A stretch of DNA of 63,210 nt from Longimicrobium sp. (GCA_036389135.1 DASVQP010000074.1:1-63210); one strand, 5' to 3'; counted from the stretch's first letter, positions 49,036-58,725 are shown. The notes: a model not told the origin generated them from the sequence alone. A program made the numbers and translations.

Positions 49036-49989
49036 ATGCCAAGAGCCTGGCCGGTTCTCAAAGCCGTCGCCGCAAGCGCGTTCCTCGCCGCCTGCGCGAT
49101 GGTTCCGCGCCCCGCCGCGACGTCCCCGGCGCCTGACGCGTGGGTCCGTACCCGCGACGGAACCCGCCTGCACTACCGGTTCCTGGGGGCGGGAACGGAT
49201 ACCGTTCTGGTGGTGCACGGGGGGCCCGGCCTCGACATGAACTACCTGGCCGGCAACCCCGGCGGGCTCGCCGCGGGTACGGTGCTGGTCCTGTACGATC
49301 AGCGGGCCACAGGACGTTCGGAGGGTGCCCCCGACGAGCGGATCACGATGGAGACTTTCATCGAGGATCTGGAGGACGTCCGCAAAGGGCTGGGCCTACC
49401 GCGGGTGAACCTGCTGGGGCACTCGTGGGGCGCGCTGCTGGCGCTCCGGTATGCTGCCGCGCACCCGGAACGTACCCGCTCGCTCGTCCTCGTTTCGCCC
49501 ATGGAACCGGGCCAGCGGTTCCGCGCCGCCACGCGCGAACGGCAGGCGCGCGCCCGGACACCCGCGGATTCCGTCGCGATCGCGCGGATGAGCAGCTCTC
49601 CCGCGTTCCAGGCCAGGGACCCGGTCGCCGTGGATTCGCTGTACTGGCTGTCCTTCCGCACCACCTTTCGCGACCGCGCCCTGGCCCGCCGGCTGAAGGT
49701 CGGCACCACGCCGCGGACGGCGGCGAACGGGACCGCCGTGGCATCGCTCCTGTTCTCCAGGCTCGGAGCGTACGACTTCTGGCACACGCTCGCGCGGGTC
49801 GGCGCGCCCGCCCTGATCGTGCACGGGGACACGGACCCTATCCCCGTCGCGATGGTCCAGGAGCTCGCCCGCCACCTCCCCAACGCGTCGCTGGCGATCG
49901 TCCCGGCCGGACACTTCCCACACGTGGAAAGGCCGCGCGAGGTGCGCCGCGTTCTGGAGCGCTTCTGGCGCGGGCTGCCACGCGACTGA
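49036..49989 (+). CDS. secreted alpha/beta hydrolase (proline iminopeptidase type)
   Basis: From the ATG at 49036 the 317-residue product has a lipoprotein signal (AASAFLAACAM) and an alpha/beta-hydrolase fold: VVHGGPGLDMNY for the oxyanion loop, GHSWGALLALRYAAAHPER for the nucleophile elbow (GHSWG), IVHGDTDPIP for the acid, and AGHFPHVERP for the catalytic histidine. H-G-G-P-G matches proline iminopeptidase. The leader holds a candidate DtxR-like operator, so it may be metal-regulated. An upstream in-frame start at 48988 would remove the signal peptide from the N-terminus. Confidence 0.88.
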   Translation: MPRAWPVLKAVAASAFLAACAMVPRPAATSPAPDAWVRTRDGTRLHYRFLGAGTDTVLVVHGGPGLDMNYLAGNPGGLAAGTVLVLYDQRATGRSEGAPDERITMETFIEDLEDVRKGLGLPRVNLLGHSWGALLALRYAAAHPERTRSLVLVSPMEPGQRFRAATRERQARARTPADSVAIARMSSSPAFQARDPVAVDSLYWLSFRTTFRDRALARRLKVGTTPRTAANGTAVASLLFSRLGAYDFWHTLARVGAPALIVHGDTDPIPVAMVQELARHLPNASLAIVPAGHFPHVERPREVRRVLERFWRGLPRD

Positions 49990-50000
49990 CCTCCGCGCGC

Positions 50001-50564
50001 CTACTGCGGGAGGTACTGGCGCGGGATGGGGCGCGCGGGGGTCTCGGCGGCCCAGTAGACGGAGACGACCCACCAGCGGGTGCCGTCGTTCACGAGCTGG
50101 ATGCTGTTGATGCCGCGCGTGGGCACCGTGTCCGCCTCCGCGCGGCCTTCGTAGGTGCTGAAGACGTGTGCGATGGGTCCGTACTCGTCCACCCGGCGTG
50201 AGATCTCCCGCTCGCGGAAGCCGATGCGCTCCAGGACGGGCCCGGTCACCGCGATGTAGTCGTTGACCTCCAGGAGCCGCATCCCGGTGCTGCCGTTGGG
50301 CCGCGTGCCGGTGGGGATCAGCTTGCCGCCGGGGATGAAGAGCGAACGCATGCGGTTCCAGTCGCGCCGCGCGCCCACGGGCCCGGAGATCACGTCGTAC
50401 AGCGCCTTGATGATCGCGTCGATGGAGGCCACGTCCTCCGCCTTCGCCGCCGTGGCGGAGACGGTGACCGGGTGCGGAACGGGTTGCGGGGGCGTGGCCT
50501 GGGCAAAGAGCAACGGCGCCGGTGCCGCCAGCGCCGCGAGGGCGAGAAGGAGAAGGGTGCGCAT
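50001..50564 (-). CDS. secreted SnoaL/NTF2-like protein
   Basis: The 187-residue product has signal peptide MRTLLLLALAALAAPAPLLF and an NTF2-like fold: IDAIIKALYDVISGPVGARR, the R-x-R-x-L-F-I-P-G-G segment, YIAVTGPVLERIGFREREIS, and the C-terminal HVFSTYEGRAEADTVPTRGI with the last strand RWWVVSVYW. SnoaL-like domains are either small enzymes or ligand carriers; without conserved catalytic residues the function is open. It converges with the hydrolase gene. Confidence 0.85.
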   Translation of the reverse strand: MRTLLLLALAALAAPAPLLFAQATPPQPVPHPVTVSATAAKAEDVASIDAIIKALYDVISGPVGARRDWNRMRSLFIPGGKLIPTGTRPNGSTGMRLLEVNDYIAVTGPVLERIGFREREISRRVDEYGPIAHVFSTYEGRAEADTVPTRGINSIQLVNDGTRWWVVSVYWAAETPARPIPRQYLPQ

Positions 50565-50677
50565 TGGCAGTCCTCTTGGGAGGGATGGATTCCGGCTGCG
50601 TCGTCGCGCGGACGGCGCGTGGCGGTGCAGGAAGATAGTGCGGGGGACGCAACCGGAACCAGTAATCCCGTCTCGAC

Positions 50678-50737
50678 AGAAGTTCTGTGCAGCCCCGAAG
50701 GATCAAGATGTCACGCAAAGGCGCAGAGACGCGGTGA
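50678..50737. repeat. dispersed palindromic repeat, family C (partial, inverted copy 3)
   Basis: Read on the minus strand it matches the right end of copy 2 (ATCTTGATCCTTC and GCACAGAACTTC), and the following TGTCACGCAAAGGCGCAGAG is an arm of the hairpin. Only the right half is complete. Confidence 0.65.
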
Positions 50738-50738
50738 G

Positions 50739-50818
50739 AGAACCACAGAGAAAGCATCACACGGAGGACACGGAAGGAACTGAAAGCCACGGAGAAAACC
50801 TTTTTGCGGTTCTCTTGC
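50739..50818. repeat. dispersed repeat, family A (copy 4)
   Basis: GAACCACAGAGAAAGCATCA, ACACGGAGGACACGGAAGGA and AGCCACGGAGAAAACC belong to the A family, joined end to end with a family C half. The join suggests insertion of one element beside another. Confidence 0.65.
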
Positions 50819-50914
50819 ACAAACCTCGATGACGAACGGTATGAGAGCTCGTGCGCGCCGGGATCGTCCCGGCGAAAAGTCCGGCCACCCCTCCTGCTCG
50901 CGCAGGCAATCTCG

Positions 50915-51487
50915 ATGAAAGCCGCACGCATCCTGGCCGCGTTGAAGCGGGGGATTTTTCCGCACGACCTGGCGTTCCTTCTCGATCTGCCCTGGCGGCA
51001 CCTGGTCCTTTCGCCGCGCACGCTGGCGGCGCGGCTTCCCCTGCCGGCGGAGCGCGTTCTGGAAGTCGGCGCCGGAACGGGCTTCTACGGGGTGGAGATC
51101 GCGCGCTCGAACCCGGCGGGACGGCTGGAGCTGCTCGACCTTCAGCCCGAGATGCTCGCGCGTGCGCGGCGAAAGGTGGAGGCCGCGGGGCTCCGGAACG
51201 TGGGCTTCACGGAAGCCGAGGCAGGCCGTCTTCCCTTCGACGACGCGGCCTTCGACATCGTCTACCTGGTCACCGTCCTCGGTGAGATAGGCGACCCCGA
51301 CGCGTTCATGGGCGAGGCGCACCGGGTGCTCCGGCCGGGTGGGACCCTCTCCATCAGCGAGCACGTTCCCGATCCCGACCGGCTGCCGGTCGCGCGCGTC
51401 GAGGCGCTCGCCGGTGCGAGCGGCTTCGTTCTGCGCGAGCACTTCGGGTCGCGCTGGAGCTACACCGCGAACTTTACCCGTGCGTGA
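50915..51487 (+). CDS. class I SAM-dependent methyltransferase
   Basis: The 190-residue product has motif I VLEVGAGTGFYG, the strand-2 acid LELLDLQPEM, motif II FDIVYLVTVLGEIGDP and a post-motif RPGGTLSISEHVPDP. The opening MKAARILAALKRGIFPHDLA is a helix typical of the small-molecule Methyltransf_11 group. No linked substrate gene. Confidence 0.9.
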   Translation: MKAARILAALKRGIFPHDLAFLLDLPWRHLVLSPRTLAARLPLPAERVLEVGAGTGFYGVEIARSNPAGRLELLDLQPEMLARARRKVEAAGLRNVGFTEAEAGRLPFDDAAFDIVYLVTVLGEIGDPDAFMGEAHRVLRPGGTLSISEHVPDPDRLPVARVEALAGASGFVLREHFGSRWSYTANFTRA

Positions 51488-51601
51488 CGCGCGGCGCCGG
51501 AACGGCCTGTGCTAGCTCGTCGTGCTGCCGGATGCGCGCGGAGAAGCCGTAGCCGTGAAGCCGCGGCTCAGATGCCCACGATGGAACGGAGAAGATCGCA
51601 C

Positions 51602-52609
51602 ATGAAGCGAATCGGGTTGCTCGCCGTGCTGGCCGCCAGCCTCGCCGGGCCGGCGCTGGCGCAGCAGCAGGAAACACGGCCCTACGTGACCGGCAATCGC
51701 CTGGGGATGCCGGTCATCGCCACGCCCGGCCGCGAGTTCGAGCCGATCTCCTCGAACGTCAAGGTCTTCGGCGCCATCTTCTCCGCGGAGAGCTGCTCGT
51801 ACGACGCGGAGCGCGGCGTCATCGTGGTGCCGAACCGCGGGGTTCCGCAGGGCGTGCAGGGGAACGACGCCTGGGTCTCGTTCATCAACCACGACGGATC
51901 GGTTCACACCGCCCGTTGGATCGGGGTACAGGGCCCGGCGCAGCGGGCGAACCTGTCGCCGCCCCTGGTGCTGAACGAGCCGTTCGGCAGCGACATCGCC
52001 CGCGGCATGCTGTACCTGGCCGACCGCGACGGCGGCCTGCGCGCGGGCGAGCCGAGCGTCGCCGTCATCCGCCGCTTCGACCTGCGCACCGGCGCGCCCG
52101 CCGGCGAGGCTCGCGTCGAGGGCGTCACCTGGATCAACGACATCGAAGTGGCGGACGACGGCACCACCTACGCCACGCAGATGGGCGACGCGGGCGCGGA
52201 CTCCACGTGGCGGGTGTGGAAGATCGCGCCGGACGGCACGGCGTCGGTCTTCGTGCAGGGTGCGCCGCTCCGGCAGCCCAACGGCGTGGCCTTCGATCCG
52301 CAGGGCAACGTCGTCGTCGTCAACATCGGCAACGCGGAGGTGCTGACCTTCTCTCCCGCGGGGCGGCTGGTGAAGACGGAGCAGGCGGCGCAGCCGGGGA
52401 GCGACGGACTCGTGATCATGCCGGACGGCACGAAGTACGTGAGCAGTGTCACGCAGGGAGGGGTCTCCCGCATCCGCCCGGGCGCACCCGCCGAGCTCAT
52501 TGCCCGCAACATCCCGAGCGCCGCGTCCATGTGCTACGACGCCGGCGCGAACCAGCTCGTAATCCCCATGAACCCGAACAACGGCCTCGCCTTCGTACCA
52601 CTTCCCTGA
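51602..52609 (+). CDS. secreted SMP-30/gluconolactonase-like beta-propeller protein
   Basis: The 335-residue product has signal peptide MKRIGLLAVLAASLAGPALA. It folds as a six-bladed propeller with SMP-30-type repeats: VEGVTWINDIEVADDGTTY, LRQPNGVAFDPQGNVVVVNI and AQPGSDGLVIMPDGTKYVSS. The conserved acidic and asparagine metal ligands (E/D, N, D) seem to be present. Family members hydrolyse lactones in a Ca2+-dependent way. No linked sugar gene supports a substrate. Confidence 0.87.
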   Translation: MKRIGLLAVLAASLAGPALAQQQETRPYVTGNRLGMPVIATPGREFEPISSNVKVFGAIFSAESCSYDAERGVIVVPNRGVPQGVQGNDAWVSFINHDGSVHTARWIGVQGPAQRANLSPPLVLNEPFGSDIARGMLYLADRDGGLRAGEPSVAVIRRFDLRTGAPAGEARVEGVTWINDIEVADDGTTYATQMGDAGADSTWRVWKIAPDGTASVFVQGAPLRQPNGVAFDPQGNVVVVNIGNAEVLTFSPAGRLVKTEQAAQPGSDGLVIMPDGTKYVSSVTQGGVSRIRPGAPAELIARNIPSAASMCYDAGANQLVIPMNPNNGLAFVPLP

Positions 52610-52645
52610 TCGCCCGAGAACGACGCAACCTGAGCTGACGCAGGC

Positions 52646-53355
52646 ATGACATCGACTTCGCGGAGGCCACGCGTGGTCTGCCACATGACCACCTCCGTCG
52701 ACGGCCGGATCGTCGTGGACGGCTGGCCCGCCCCGGACGACGTGCGCCGCGAATACGAGCAGGTGCACGCGAGCTACGACCCCGACGGCTGGATCTGCGG
52801 GCGCGTGACGATGGAGCCCTTCGCCGGCGGCCTGCGCGGCGAGGAGGAGGTGGCGCGGCACCACTCCGGCCCGCCGCGCGAGGACTTCGTCGCTCCGGGC
52901 GAGCACGACTCCTTTGCCTTCGCGGTCGACCCGAGCGGCCGGCTGGCCTGGGAGTCGAACGACATCGACGGCGACCACGTCGTCGCGATCCTCTCGGATC
53001 GCGTGTCGGACGAGTATCTGGCCTCTCTGCGGGAGCGCGGCGTGTCGTACCTGCTGGCCGGCCCGCGCGACGTGGATCTGCCGCTCGCGCTGGAGAAGAT
53101 CGGCGAGCGCTTCGCCGTACGTACGCTTATGCTGGAAGGCGGCGGGGGGATCAACGGAGGGATGCTGCGCGCGGGGCTGATCGACGAGGTGAGCCTCCTG
53201 ATCGCGCCGGTGGCGGACGGACGATCGGCGCGCCGGCGCTCTTCGACGTCGCCGGTGACGACGTGGCGCCCCACCGGCTCACCCTCGAGGTTGTCGAGCG
53301 GCGCGGCGGCGGCCTGATGTGGCTGCGGTACAGCGTCGCAACGGATGCCGGGTGA
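52646..53355 (+). pseudogene. RibD_C / dihydrofolate-reductase-like protein with frameshift near the C-terminus
   Basis: Residues 1-190 match the RibD C-terminal domain: VCHMTTSVDGRIVVDGWP at the N-terminus, the phosphate loop GWICGRVTMEPFAGG, and LEGGGGINGGMLRAGLIDEV. After VADG the frame changes to an arginine-rich, non-homologous tail that ends at 53317, while the +1 frame continues the family end as TIGAPALFDVAGDDVAPHRL, LTLEVVERRGGGLMWLRYSV and stops at 53355. The two join at about 53219 by loss of one base. It is either a recent pseudogene or a sequence error. Confidence 0.85.
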
Positions 53356-53804
53356 GCCTGGCTCCTGGATTTAGCTCAAGCACCAAACATCGAAGGGATC
53401 AGCTCCGTACCGGCGCTGGTCCTTTTTTGCGCTGCCAACCTTTGGCGTGGCGCTCGGACTGCACGGGCGGCGGCCGTAGCGGCCGCGCTTCGTCATCTTC
53501 CACTGCGCGGAGTCGCTCGCCACGTCCAGATCGGCGCCGTCCGTTCGTGGAATCGCGGCGTTTCAAGAGCGGACACGGGGCTCCCCCGATCCGGCGAGCT
53601 GCAACCAGATGCGCACCAACGAGTTGGGCGTCCGGCCGCTCCCGGCACGTACCTTCCCTGTTGCGACTGCCCCATTCCGACAAAAGTTCGATGAGATCCC
53701 CGGCCGAGGCCTGCACAACCGTCTGCGCCGTCCGTGCGTCCAAGGCAGGTGCGCTCCGGCGACCGTCGCGGCGCCGCATCGTCCCCCGTGGAGGAGAACC
53801 GACC
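53356..53804. other. intergenic stretch with no recognisable gene
   Basis: These 449 bases between the RibD_C gene and the second ADOP permease carry frames on both strands, none with a known domain. A GGAGG site appears at 53789-53794 for the permease start. Confidence 0.5.
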
Positions 53805-56246
53805 ATGCGTTGGATGAACCGAAAACGCCCGCGGCGCTGGGGCGCGGAGATGGCGGCGGACGTGCGCTACGCGCTGCGCGGGCTGCGCCGGAGTCCGGGC
53901 TTCACCGCGACCGCCGTGCTTACGCTGGCGCTGGGGGTCGGCGCCAGCTCAGCCGTGTTCAGCGCGGTCAACACGGTGCTGCTGGCGCCGCTGCCGTACC
54001 CGCAGCCCGAGCGGCTGGTGCGCATCTACCACCAGAACTCCGCCTTCGACCGAGGCACCCTTTCCGCCGCGGACTGGCAGGGGATCAGAGAGCAGCAGCG
54101 CAGCTTCGAGTCCGTCGCGCTCTTTCGCACCGGCGGCGCGGCGCTCACCACGCGCGAGGGCGCGGAGTGGGTAAAGGTAGGGTGGGGCACCGCCGGCATC
54201 TTCCAGACGCTGGGGGTGCGGATGGCGCGCGGCACCGGCTTCCGCGAGGGGGACGACCGCACGGGCGCACCGCTCAAGGTGGTGGTCGGCGACGAGTTCG
54301 CGAGGCGCCACTTCGGCGGTGAAGACCCCGTGGGCCGGCCGCTGGTGCTGGACCGGGTGAGCTACACCGTGGCGGGCGTGCTGCCAGCGGGCGTCGGGGA
54401 GCTGGCCGGGGTGCAGGCGGAGGTGTGGCCGATCCTGCAGCCCCCGGTCCCCACGCGCCGCGGCCCGTTCGGGCTGCACGGCATCGGGCGGCTGCGGGCG
54501 GGGGTGACGCAGGAGGCCGCCGCGCGCGAGCTGGCCGGGACCAGCGCGCGCGTGGTGGCGCAGTGGGCGAACGGCGCGCCGGACCGCTCCGTCCGCTACA
54601 CGCCGGTCCCGCTCCGCGACGTGCTGGTGGGCGATTCGGGGCGCTCGCTGCGGCTGTTCGGCGGCGCGGTCTTCCTCGTCCTGCTGATCGCCATCGCCAA
54701 CGTGGCCAACCTGGTGCTGGTGCGCGCTTCGGGACGCGGGCGCGAGATCGCGGTGCGCACGGCGCTGGGGGCGCCACGTGAGCGCCTCGCGCGCATGCTG
54801 CTGACGGAGAGCCTGGTGCTGGGCGGGCTCGGCGGTGTAGCGGGCGTGGCGGTGGCGGCACTGGGGCTGAAGGCGCTCGCCACGGTGGGCCCGCGGCTGC
54901 CGCGCATCGAGGAGGCGAGCCTGGACCTGCGCGTGATGGCGTTCTGCGTGGCGGCGGGGCTGCTGAGCGGCGCGCTGGTCGGCACCTATCCGCTGGTGGC
55001 GGGGATGTCGCGCTCCATCGCCGCCTCCATCCGCAGCGGCGACCAGCGGGCTGGCGCGGGGCGCGGGACGCAGCTCTTTCAGGCCGCGCTGGTGGCGGGC
55101 GAGTTCGCGCTGGCGCTGCCGCTCCTGCTGGGCGCCGGCCTCCTCCTCCACTCCTTTGTGAACCTCCAGCGGGTGGACCCCGGCTTCGACCCGGAGCGCG
55201 TGCTCACCGCGCGCATCTCGCTTCCCGAGGCCGCCTACGCCGAGCCGCCCGAGATGCTGCGCTTCTGGGACGAGGCGCTGCGCTCGGTGAGGGAGATGCC
55301 CGGCGTGGAAGAGGCGGGGCTCACCACCTCGCTCCCGCCCGACAACGGCGGCGACACCAACAACTTCGACCTCGTGGAGCGCCCCGTTGCCCCCGGCGAG
55401 TCGGAGCCGGCGGTGCCGTGGGCATGGGTCACGCCGGAGCTGTTCGGCGCGCTGGGCGTGCCGCTCGTCGATGGGCGCATGCTGGAGCGGCGCGACGACT
55501 CCCCCGATCGCCCCGTGGTGGTGGTGAGCCGTTCGTGGGCGCGGCGCTACTTCCCCGGCGAGAGCGCGGTGGGGAAGCGCATGTACGTGGGCGGATGCCG
55601 CGAGTGCGTGCCGTCGACCGTGGTGGGTGTGGTGGGCGACGTGAAGTACGCCGGGCTGGCCGAAGGCGCGGAGTCGGTCTACGAGCCCGTGCGCCAGAAT
55701 CCGGGGTCCACGCTCAGCCTGGTGGTGCGCGCCAGCGTCTCGCCGGAGAGCCTGGCGGAGCCGATCCGGCAGCGGATCCGCGCGGTGGACCCCGGCGTGC
55801 CGGTGCGGGACTTCGCCACGATGGGGGAGCGGCTTTCCACCTCCATCGCGACGCCGCGCAGCCTGGCGTCGCTGCTGGGCGCCTTCGCCGCGGCGGCGCT
55901 GGTGATGGCGGCGCTGGGGGTGTTCGGGGTGATGTCGTACGCGGTCGCGCAGCAGCGCCGCGAGATCGCCGTGCGCATCGCGCTGGGCGCCGACGCGCAG
56001 CGCGTGGTGCGGATGGTGATGCGCCGCGGGATGGTGCGCGCGGCGGCGGGGCTCGCGGTGGGCGCCGTCGTCTCCGTCGGTGCGATGCGCGCGGTGGAGG
56101 CGATGCTCTTTGAGGTGCGCACCACCGACCCCGCCACCATGGCCGTCGCGACCGCGCTGCTGCTGGGGGTGGCGGTGGTGGCGTGCTGGCTTCCCGGGCG
56201 GCGGGCCGCGCGCATCGATCCCGCGCGGGCGATGGCGGCGGAGTGA
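53805..56246 (+). CDS. ADOP-type ABC transporter permease, short N-terminus
   Basis: This 813-residue membrane protein has the same two-fold MacB/FtsX plan as the permease at 3848 but lacks the 80-residue cytoplasmic N-terminal domain: it starts RPRRWGAEMAADVRYALRGL, at the first transmembrane helix segment. FtsX motifs appear as REIAVRTALGAPRERLAR and REIAVRIALGADAQRVVR. Both periplasmic domains (ADWQGIREQQRSFESVALFR; MYVGGCRECVPSTVVGVVGD) are present. A GGAGG site precedes the ATG. No padR or ATPase is adjacent. The likely role is substrate extrusion from the periplasm. Confidence 0.93.
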   Translation: MRWMNRKRPRRWGAEMAADVRYALRGLRRSPGFTATAVLTLALGVGASSAVFSAVNTVLLAPLPYPQPERLVRIYHQNSAFDRGTLSAADWQGIREQQRSFESVALFRTGGAALTTREGAEWVKVGWGTAGIFQTLGVRMARGTGFREGDDRTGAPLKVVVGDEFARRHFGGEDPVGRPLVLDRVSYTVAGVLPAGVGELAGVQAEVWPILQPPVPTRRGPFGLHGIGRLRAGVTQEAAARELAGTSARVVAQWANGAPDRSVRYTPVPLRDVLVGDSGRSLRLFGGAVFLVLLIAIANVANLVLVRASGRGREIAVRTALGAPRERLARMLLTESLVLGGLGGVAGVAVAALGLKALATVGPRLPRIEEASLDLRVMAFCVAAGLLSGALVGTYPLVAGMSRSIAASIRSGDQRAGAGRGTQLFQAALVAGEFALALPLLLGAGLLLHSFVNLQRVDPGFDPERVLTARISLPEAAYAEPPEMLRFWDEALRSVREMPGVEEAGLTTSLPPDNGGDTNNFDLVERPVAPGESEPAVPWAWVTPELFGALGVPLVDGRMLERRDDSPDRPVVVVSRSWARRYFPGESAVGKRMYVGGCRECVPSTVVGVVGDVKYAGLAEGAESVYEPVRQNPGSTLSLVVRASVSPESLAEPIRQRIRAVDPGVPVRDFATMGERLSTSIATPRSLASLLGAFAAAALVMAALGVFGVMSYAVAQQRREIAVRIALGADAQRVVRMVMRRGMVRAAAGLAVGAVVSVGAMRAVEAMLFEVRTTDPATMAVATALLLGVAVVACWLPGRRAARIDPARAMAAE

Positions 56247-56515
56247 GGGGTGCGGGCCGGCGGTTGAAACCGCTGCAACAACCGCGGGAAGCCTGCCTTC
56301 GCAGGCTCCGGTGGCGAAGTCGGCGCCGGATCACCGGGGGATGAATGCCCCGGCTGGAACCACGGGAAGGCGGCTGAAGCCGGCTCGTGCAATTGGGTCG
56401 CTGGCGGTGGAGGCAAGGCCGCCCTTCGGGATGCGGGCTGGGACGGTGACGCGATGTACACCGGGCCATCCCGTACGCCCTCTAAACTCGTTCTTTCATC
56501 GCCTGGCGCGCCGCC
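56247..56515. repeat. short hairpin repeats downstream of the permease gene
   Basis: Several small palindromes occur in this 269-base gap: GGCGGTTGAAACCGC near 56263, GCCTGCCTTCGCAGGC at 56291-56306 and GGCGGCTGAAGCCGGC near 56370. They resemble tandem hairpins found in high-GC genomes and may terminate transcription of the permease and the opposing methyltransferase gene. Confidence 0.55.
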
Positions 56516-57193
56516 TCACCGCGCCCGTGCGATCAGGATCAGCGATGCCGGCTCGCCGGTTTCCGGGTGGATCGGCTCCCTCACCGCGTCCACGCGGAGC
56601 CCCGCCTGCCGCAGCACCTGGAGCCACGACTCCAGCGTCCGGTAGAACCACGGCATTGGCTCGGTGAACCCGCTCCCGAACGCGGCGAACCGCTCCGTTC
56701 GCCATCCGTCGCGGTACGGCTCGTCGCCGCGGGCGGTCCAGGGGTGGACGGTCTGGATCACGAGGGCTCCGCCTGGCTTCAGCAGCGCGCGTGCACCGCG
56801 GAGCGCATCGCCGAGCGGGTCGCCCAGCAGCGCGAAGTTCGCGACGACAACGTCGAACGGGTCCCCGAAGCGGGCGGAAGCGCCCGCGAGCTCCGCGTAG
56901 GAGCAGACGTGGAACTCGCCGCCCCCCGCCTGGCGCGCCGCCTCCACCAGCGGCGCCGATGCATCGACGCCAACCACCTCCACGCCCGCGGCGGCGAGCG
57001 CCCGCGTCAGCCACCCCTCGCCGCAGCCGAGGTCGAGGGCGCGGCGGGGCGCGAGCGCCAGCACCGCGTCCTCGACCGCCTGGTCGGTCGCGAGCCGCCG
57101 CGAGGCGATGCGTCCATCGCGCACCGCCTCCGTCCACGCCGCCGCGTTGGTCTCCCAGCTACGCTCGATCTGCCGCAGCGTGTCGTCCGTCAC
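56516..57193 (-). CDS. class I SAM-dependent methyltransferase
   Basis: From a GTG start the 225-residue product has motif I ALDLGCGEGWLTRALAAAG, the strand-2 acid VEVVGVDASAPLV, motif II FDVVVANFALLGDPLGD and a post-motif LKPGGALVIQTVHPW. The N-terminal helix RSWETNAAAWTEAVRDGRIA and the W/P-rich C-terminal region fit the UbiG-related/Methyltransf_23 type. Substrate unknown. It ends the run of genes towards the hairpin region. Confidence 0.92.
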   Translation of the reverse strand: MTDDTLRQIERSWETNAAAWTEAVRDGRIASRRLATDQAVEDAVLALAPRRALDLGCGEGWLTRALAAAGVEVVGVDASAPLVEAARQAGGGEFHVCSYAELAGASARFGDPFDVVVANFALLGDPLGDALRGARALLKPGGALVIQTVHPWTARGDEPYRDGWRTERFAAFGSGFTEPMPWFYRTLESWLQVLRQAGLRVDAVREPIHPETGEPASLILIARAR

Positions 57194-57233
57194 GTGGCTC
57201 GCATTTGATCCGGTTCGCGGACGAGGAACAGCA

Positions 57234-57301
57234 ATCTCACGCGGAGACGCGGAGACGCAGAAGAGAGACGGAGCAGCCGTACCTCCGCGCCTCCGCGTGG
57301 G
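57234..57301. repeat. dispersed palindromic repeat, family B (copy 5)
   Basis: Arms TCTCACGCGGAGACGCGGAG and CCTCCGCGCCTCCGCGTGG close a loop of about 28 bases. It lies between the methyltransferase start and the histidine kinase stop. Confidence 0.8.
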
Positions 57302-57364
57302 CGATCCAGGCTCGCCGTTCTATCCGTCGTAACACGAGGTCGAATGTTGCGCGCCGTGTTACAC

Positions 57365-58504
57365 TCAGCCGCTGCGGGGCAGGGAGACGGTGAATGTGGT
57401 GCCGTGCTCCGCGCTTGACTCCACCTCGATGCTGCCCTGGTGCGCCTGCACGATCTGCTGCGCGATGTACAGGCCCAGCCCCAGGCTCCCCTGGGGACCA
57501 CCCGCCGCGGGCTCGACCACCTTGTTCCGGGGCTTCATCGGATTGAAGATCCCGTTCAGGCGGTCCTTGGGAATCGGCTTGCCGCGGTTGTGGATGGAGA
57601 TCTGGACGGCGTCGTCCGTGCCCTCCACCTCCACGCACACCAGGGAGCCTTCATCGCCGTGCTGCACCGCGTTGCCGATCAGGTTCGACAACGCCTGGGT
57701 GAGCCGCTCGCAATCCCACTCTCCGTCCCCTTCGAGGCGCGTTTCCACCTCGAACCTGCGCTTCGGATTCGCCGCCGCGATCTCGTCCACCACGTCGTGC
57801 ACCATCTTCCCGATCGGCATGGGCGCGCGCTCGATGGGGATTCCGCCTCCCAGCCGGGCGCGGGTGAAGTCGAGGAGGTCGCCCACCATGGCCACCGTGC
57901 GGTTGGCGCTGCGGGCGATGCGGGTGGTGAGGGTGAGGGCAGGCTCCTGGAGCTCCTGCGTCTCCACCAGGAAGGTGGCGGAGGTGTAGATGGCGCCCAG
58001 CGGGGTGCGAAGGTCGTGTCCCAGGATGGCGAGGAAGACCTCCTTGGCCTGGTCCAGGTCCTGGTTGTACCGGGCGACGGACTCCGCGAGCGCCTGGTCG
58101 ATGGACTCGTTGAACCGGGTCAGGTCTTCGATGTCATCGGAACGAAGCTCCCCTCCCTGCCCGCGCGTCCAGAGCCGGATGACGCTGGCGCGCAGGGCGC
58201 GGAACTCGGCCACCATCTGCTCCACGGTGAAGCCACTCTGGGCGCGGCCGGCGCCATGTTCCTCGGCGGCGGTCTGCGATTCGGAACCCGAGTCTTCGGC
58301 GTTCCCCTTTGACTTTGCGGACTGCTCGTCCGGGTTCTGGGGGGTGGCCAGGTCGCTGGCGATCGCCGTCAGCATGTCGTTGGCGTGGTCGCGCAGCGCC
58401 TCGATGTCCATCGCGCCACTCGCGGGCTTGCACGAGCGCGCGAACGCCTCCCACTCCGTCAGGATCGGCTCACGGTTCGCCAGGATGAACTCGGAAAGCA
58501 GCAT
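57365..58504 (-). CDS. RsbRD-type sensor histidine kinase
   Basis: The 379-residue cytoplasmic kinase has no transmembrane helix. The N-terminal 150 residues match the RsbRD_N domain (LLSEFILANREPILTEWEAF, SGFTVEQMVAEFRALRASVI), then a HisKA domain with phospho-acceptor H163 (LGHDLRTPLGA), and a HATPase_c with ALSNLIGNAVQHG (N box) and GSLGLGLYIAQQIVQAHQG (G2). RsbRD domains sense stress or light in sigma-B stressosomes and in this type of kinase. No response regulator is adjacent; the orphan receiver at 1358 is a theoretical partner only. Confidence 0.93.
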   Translation of the reverse strand: MLLSEFILANREPILTEWEAFARSCKPASGAMDIEALRDHANDMLTAIASDLATPQNPDEQSAKSKGNAEDSGSESQTAAEEHGAGRAQSGFTVEQMVAEFRALRASVIRLWTRGQGGELRSDDIEDLTRFNESIDQALAESVARYNQDLDQAKEVFLAILGHDLRTPLGAIYTSATFLVETQELQEPALTLTTRIARSANRTVAMVGDLLDFTRARLGGGIPIERAPMPIGKMVHDVVDEIAAANPKRRFEVETRLEGDGEWDCERLTQALSNLIGNAVQHGDEGSLVCVEVEGTDDAVQISIHNRGKPIPKDRLNGIFNPMKPRNKVVEPAAGGPQGSLGLGLYIAQQIVQAHQGSIEVESSAEHGTTFTVSLPRSG

Positions 58505-58678
58505 CACGCCTCTCGTGGAAAGTGCGGCCCAGTGCCGGCCGGCGGGTTCGGGCGCCCGGCGTACATCCTGACGCGCAATCTCCCGGCCAGCCGTCCGGTT
58601 CTTGTGCGCGCCGCCTGTTGGGATGAGCAAAGGGACGCGGCGAGCCCGAACCGCTCCCCGCGTCCCTCACCTGTCATT

Positions 58679-58706
58679 CCCGCGTCTCTGCGCCTCTGCG
58701 TGAGAC
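58679..58706. repeat. dispersed repeat, family B (half copy 6)
   Basis: Only one arm, CCCGCGTCTCTGCGCCTCTG followed by CGTGAGAC, survives between the kinase start and the multicopper oxidase stop. Confidence 0.6.
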
Positions 58707-58725
58707 CAGCCGGTGCGTGCCCCCG

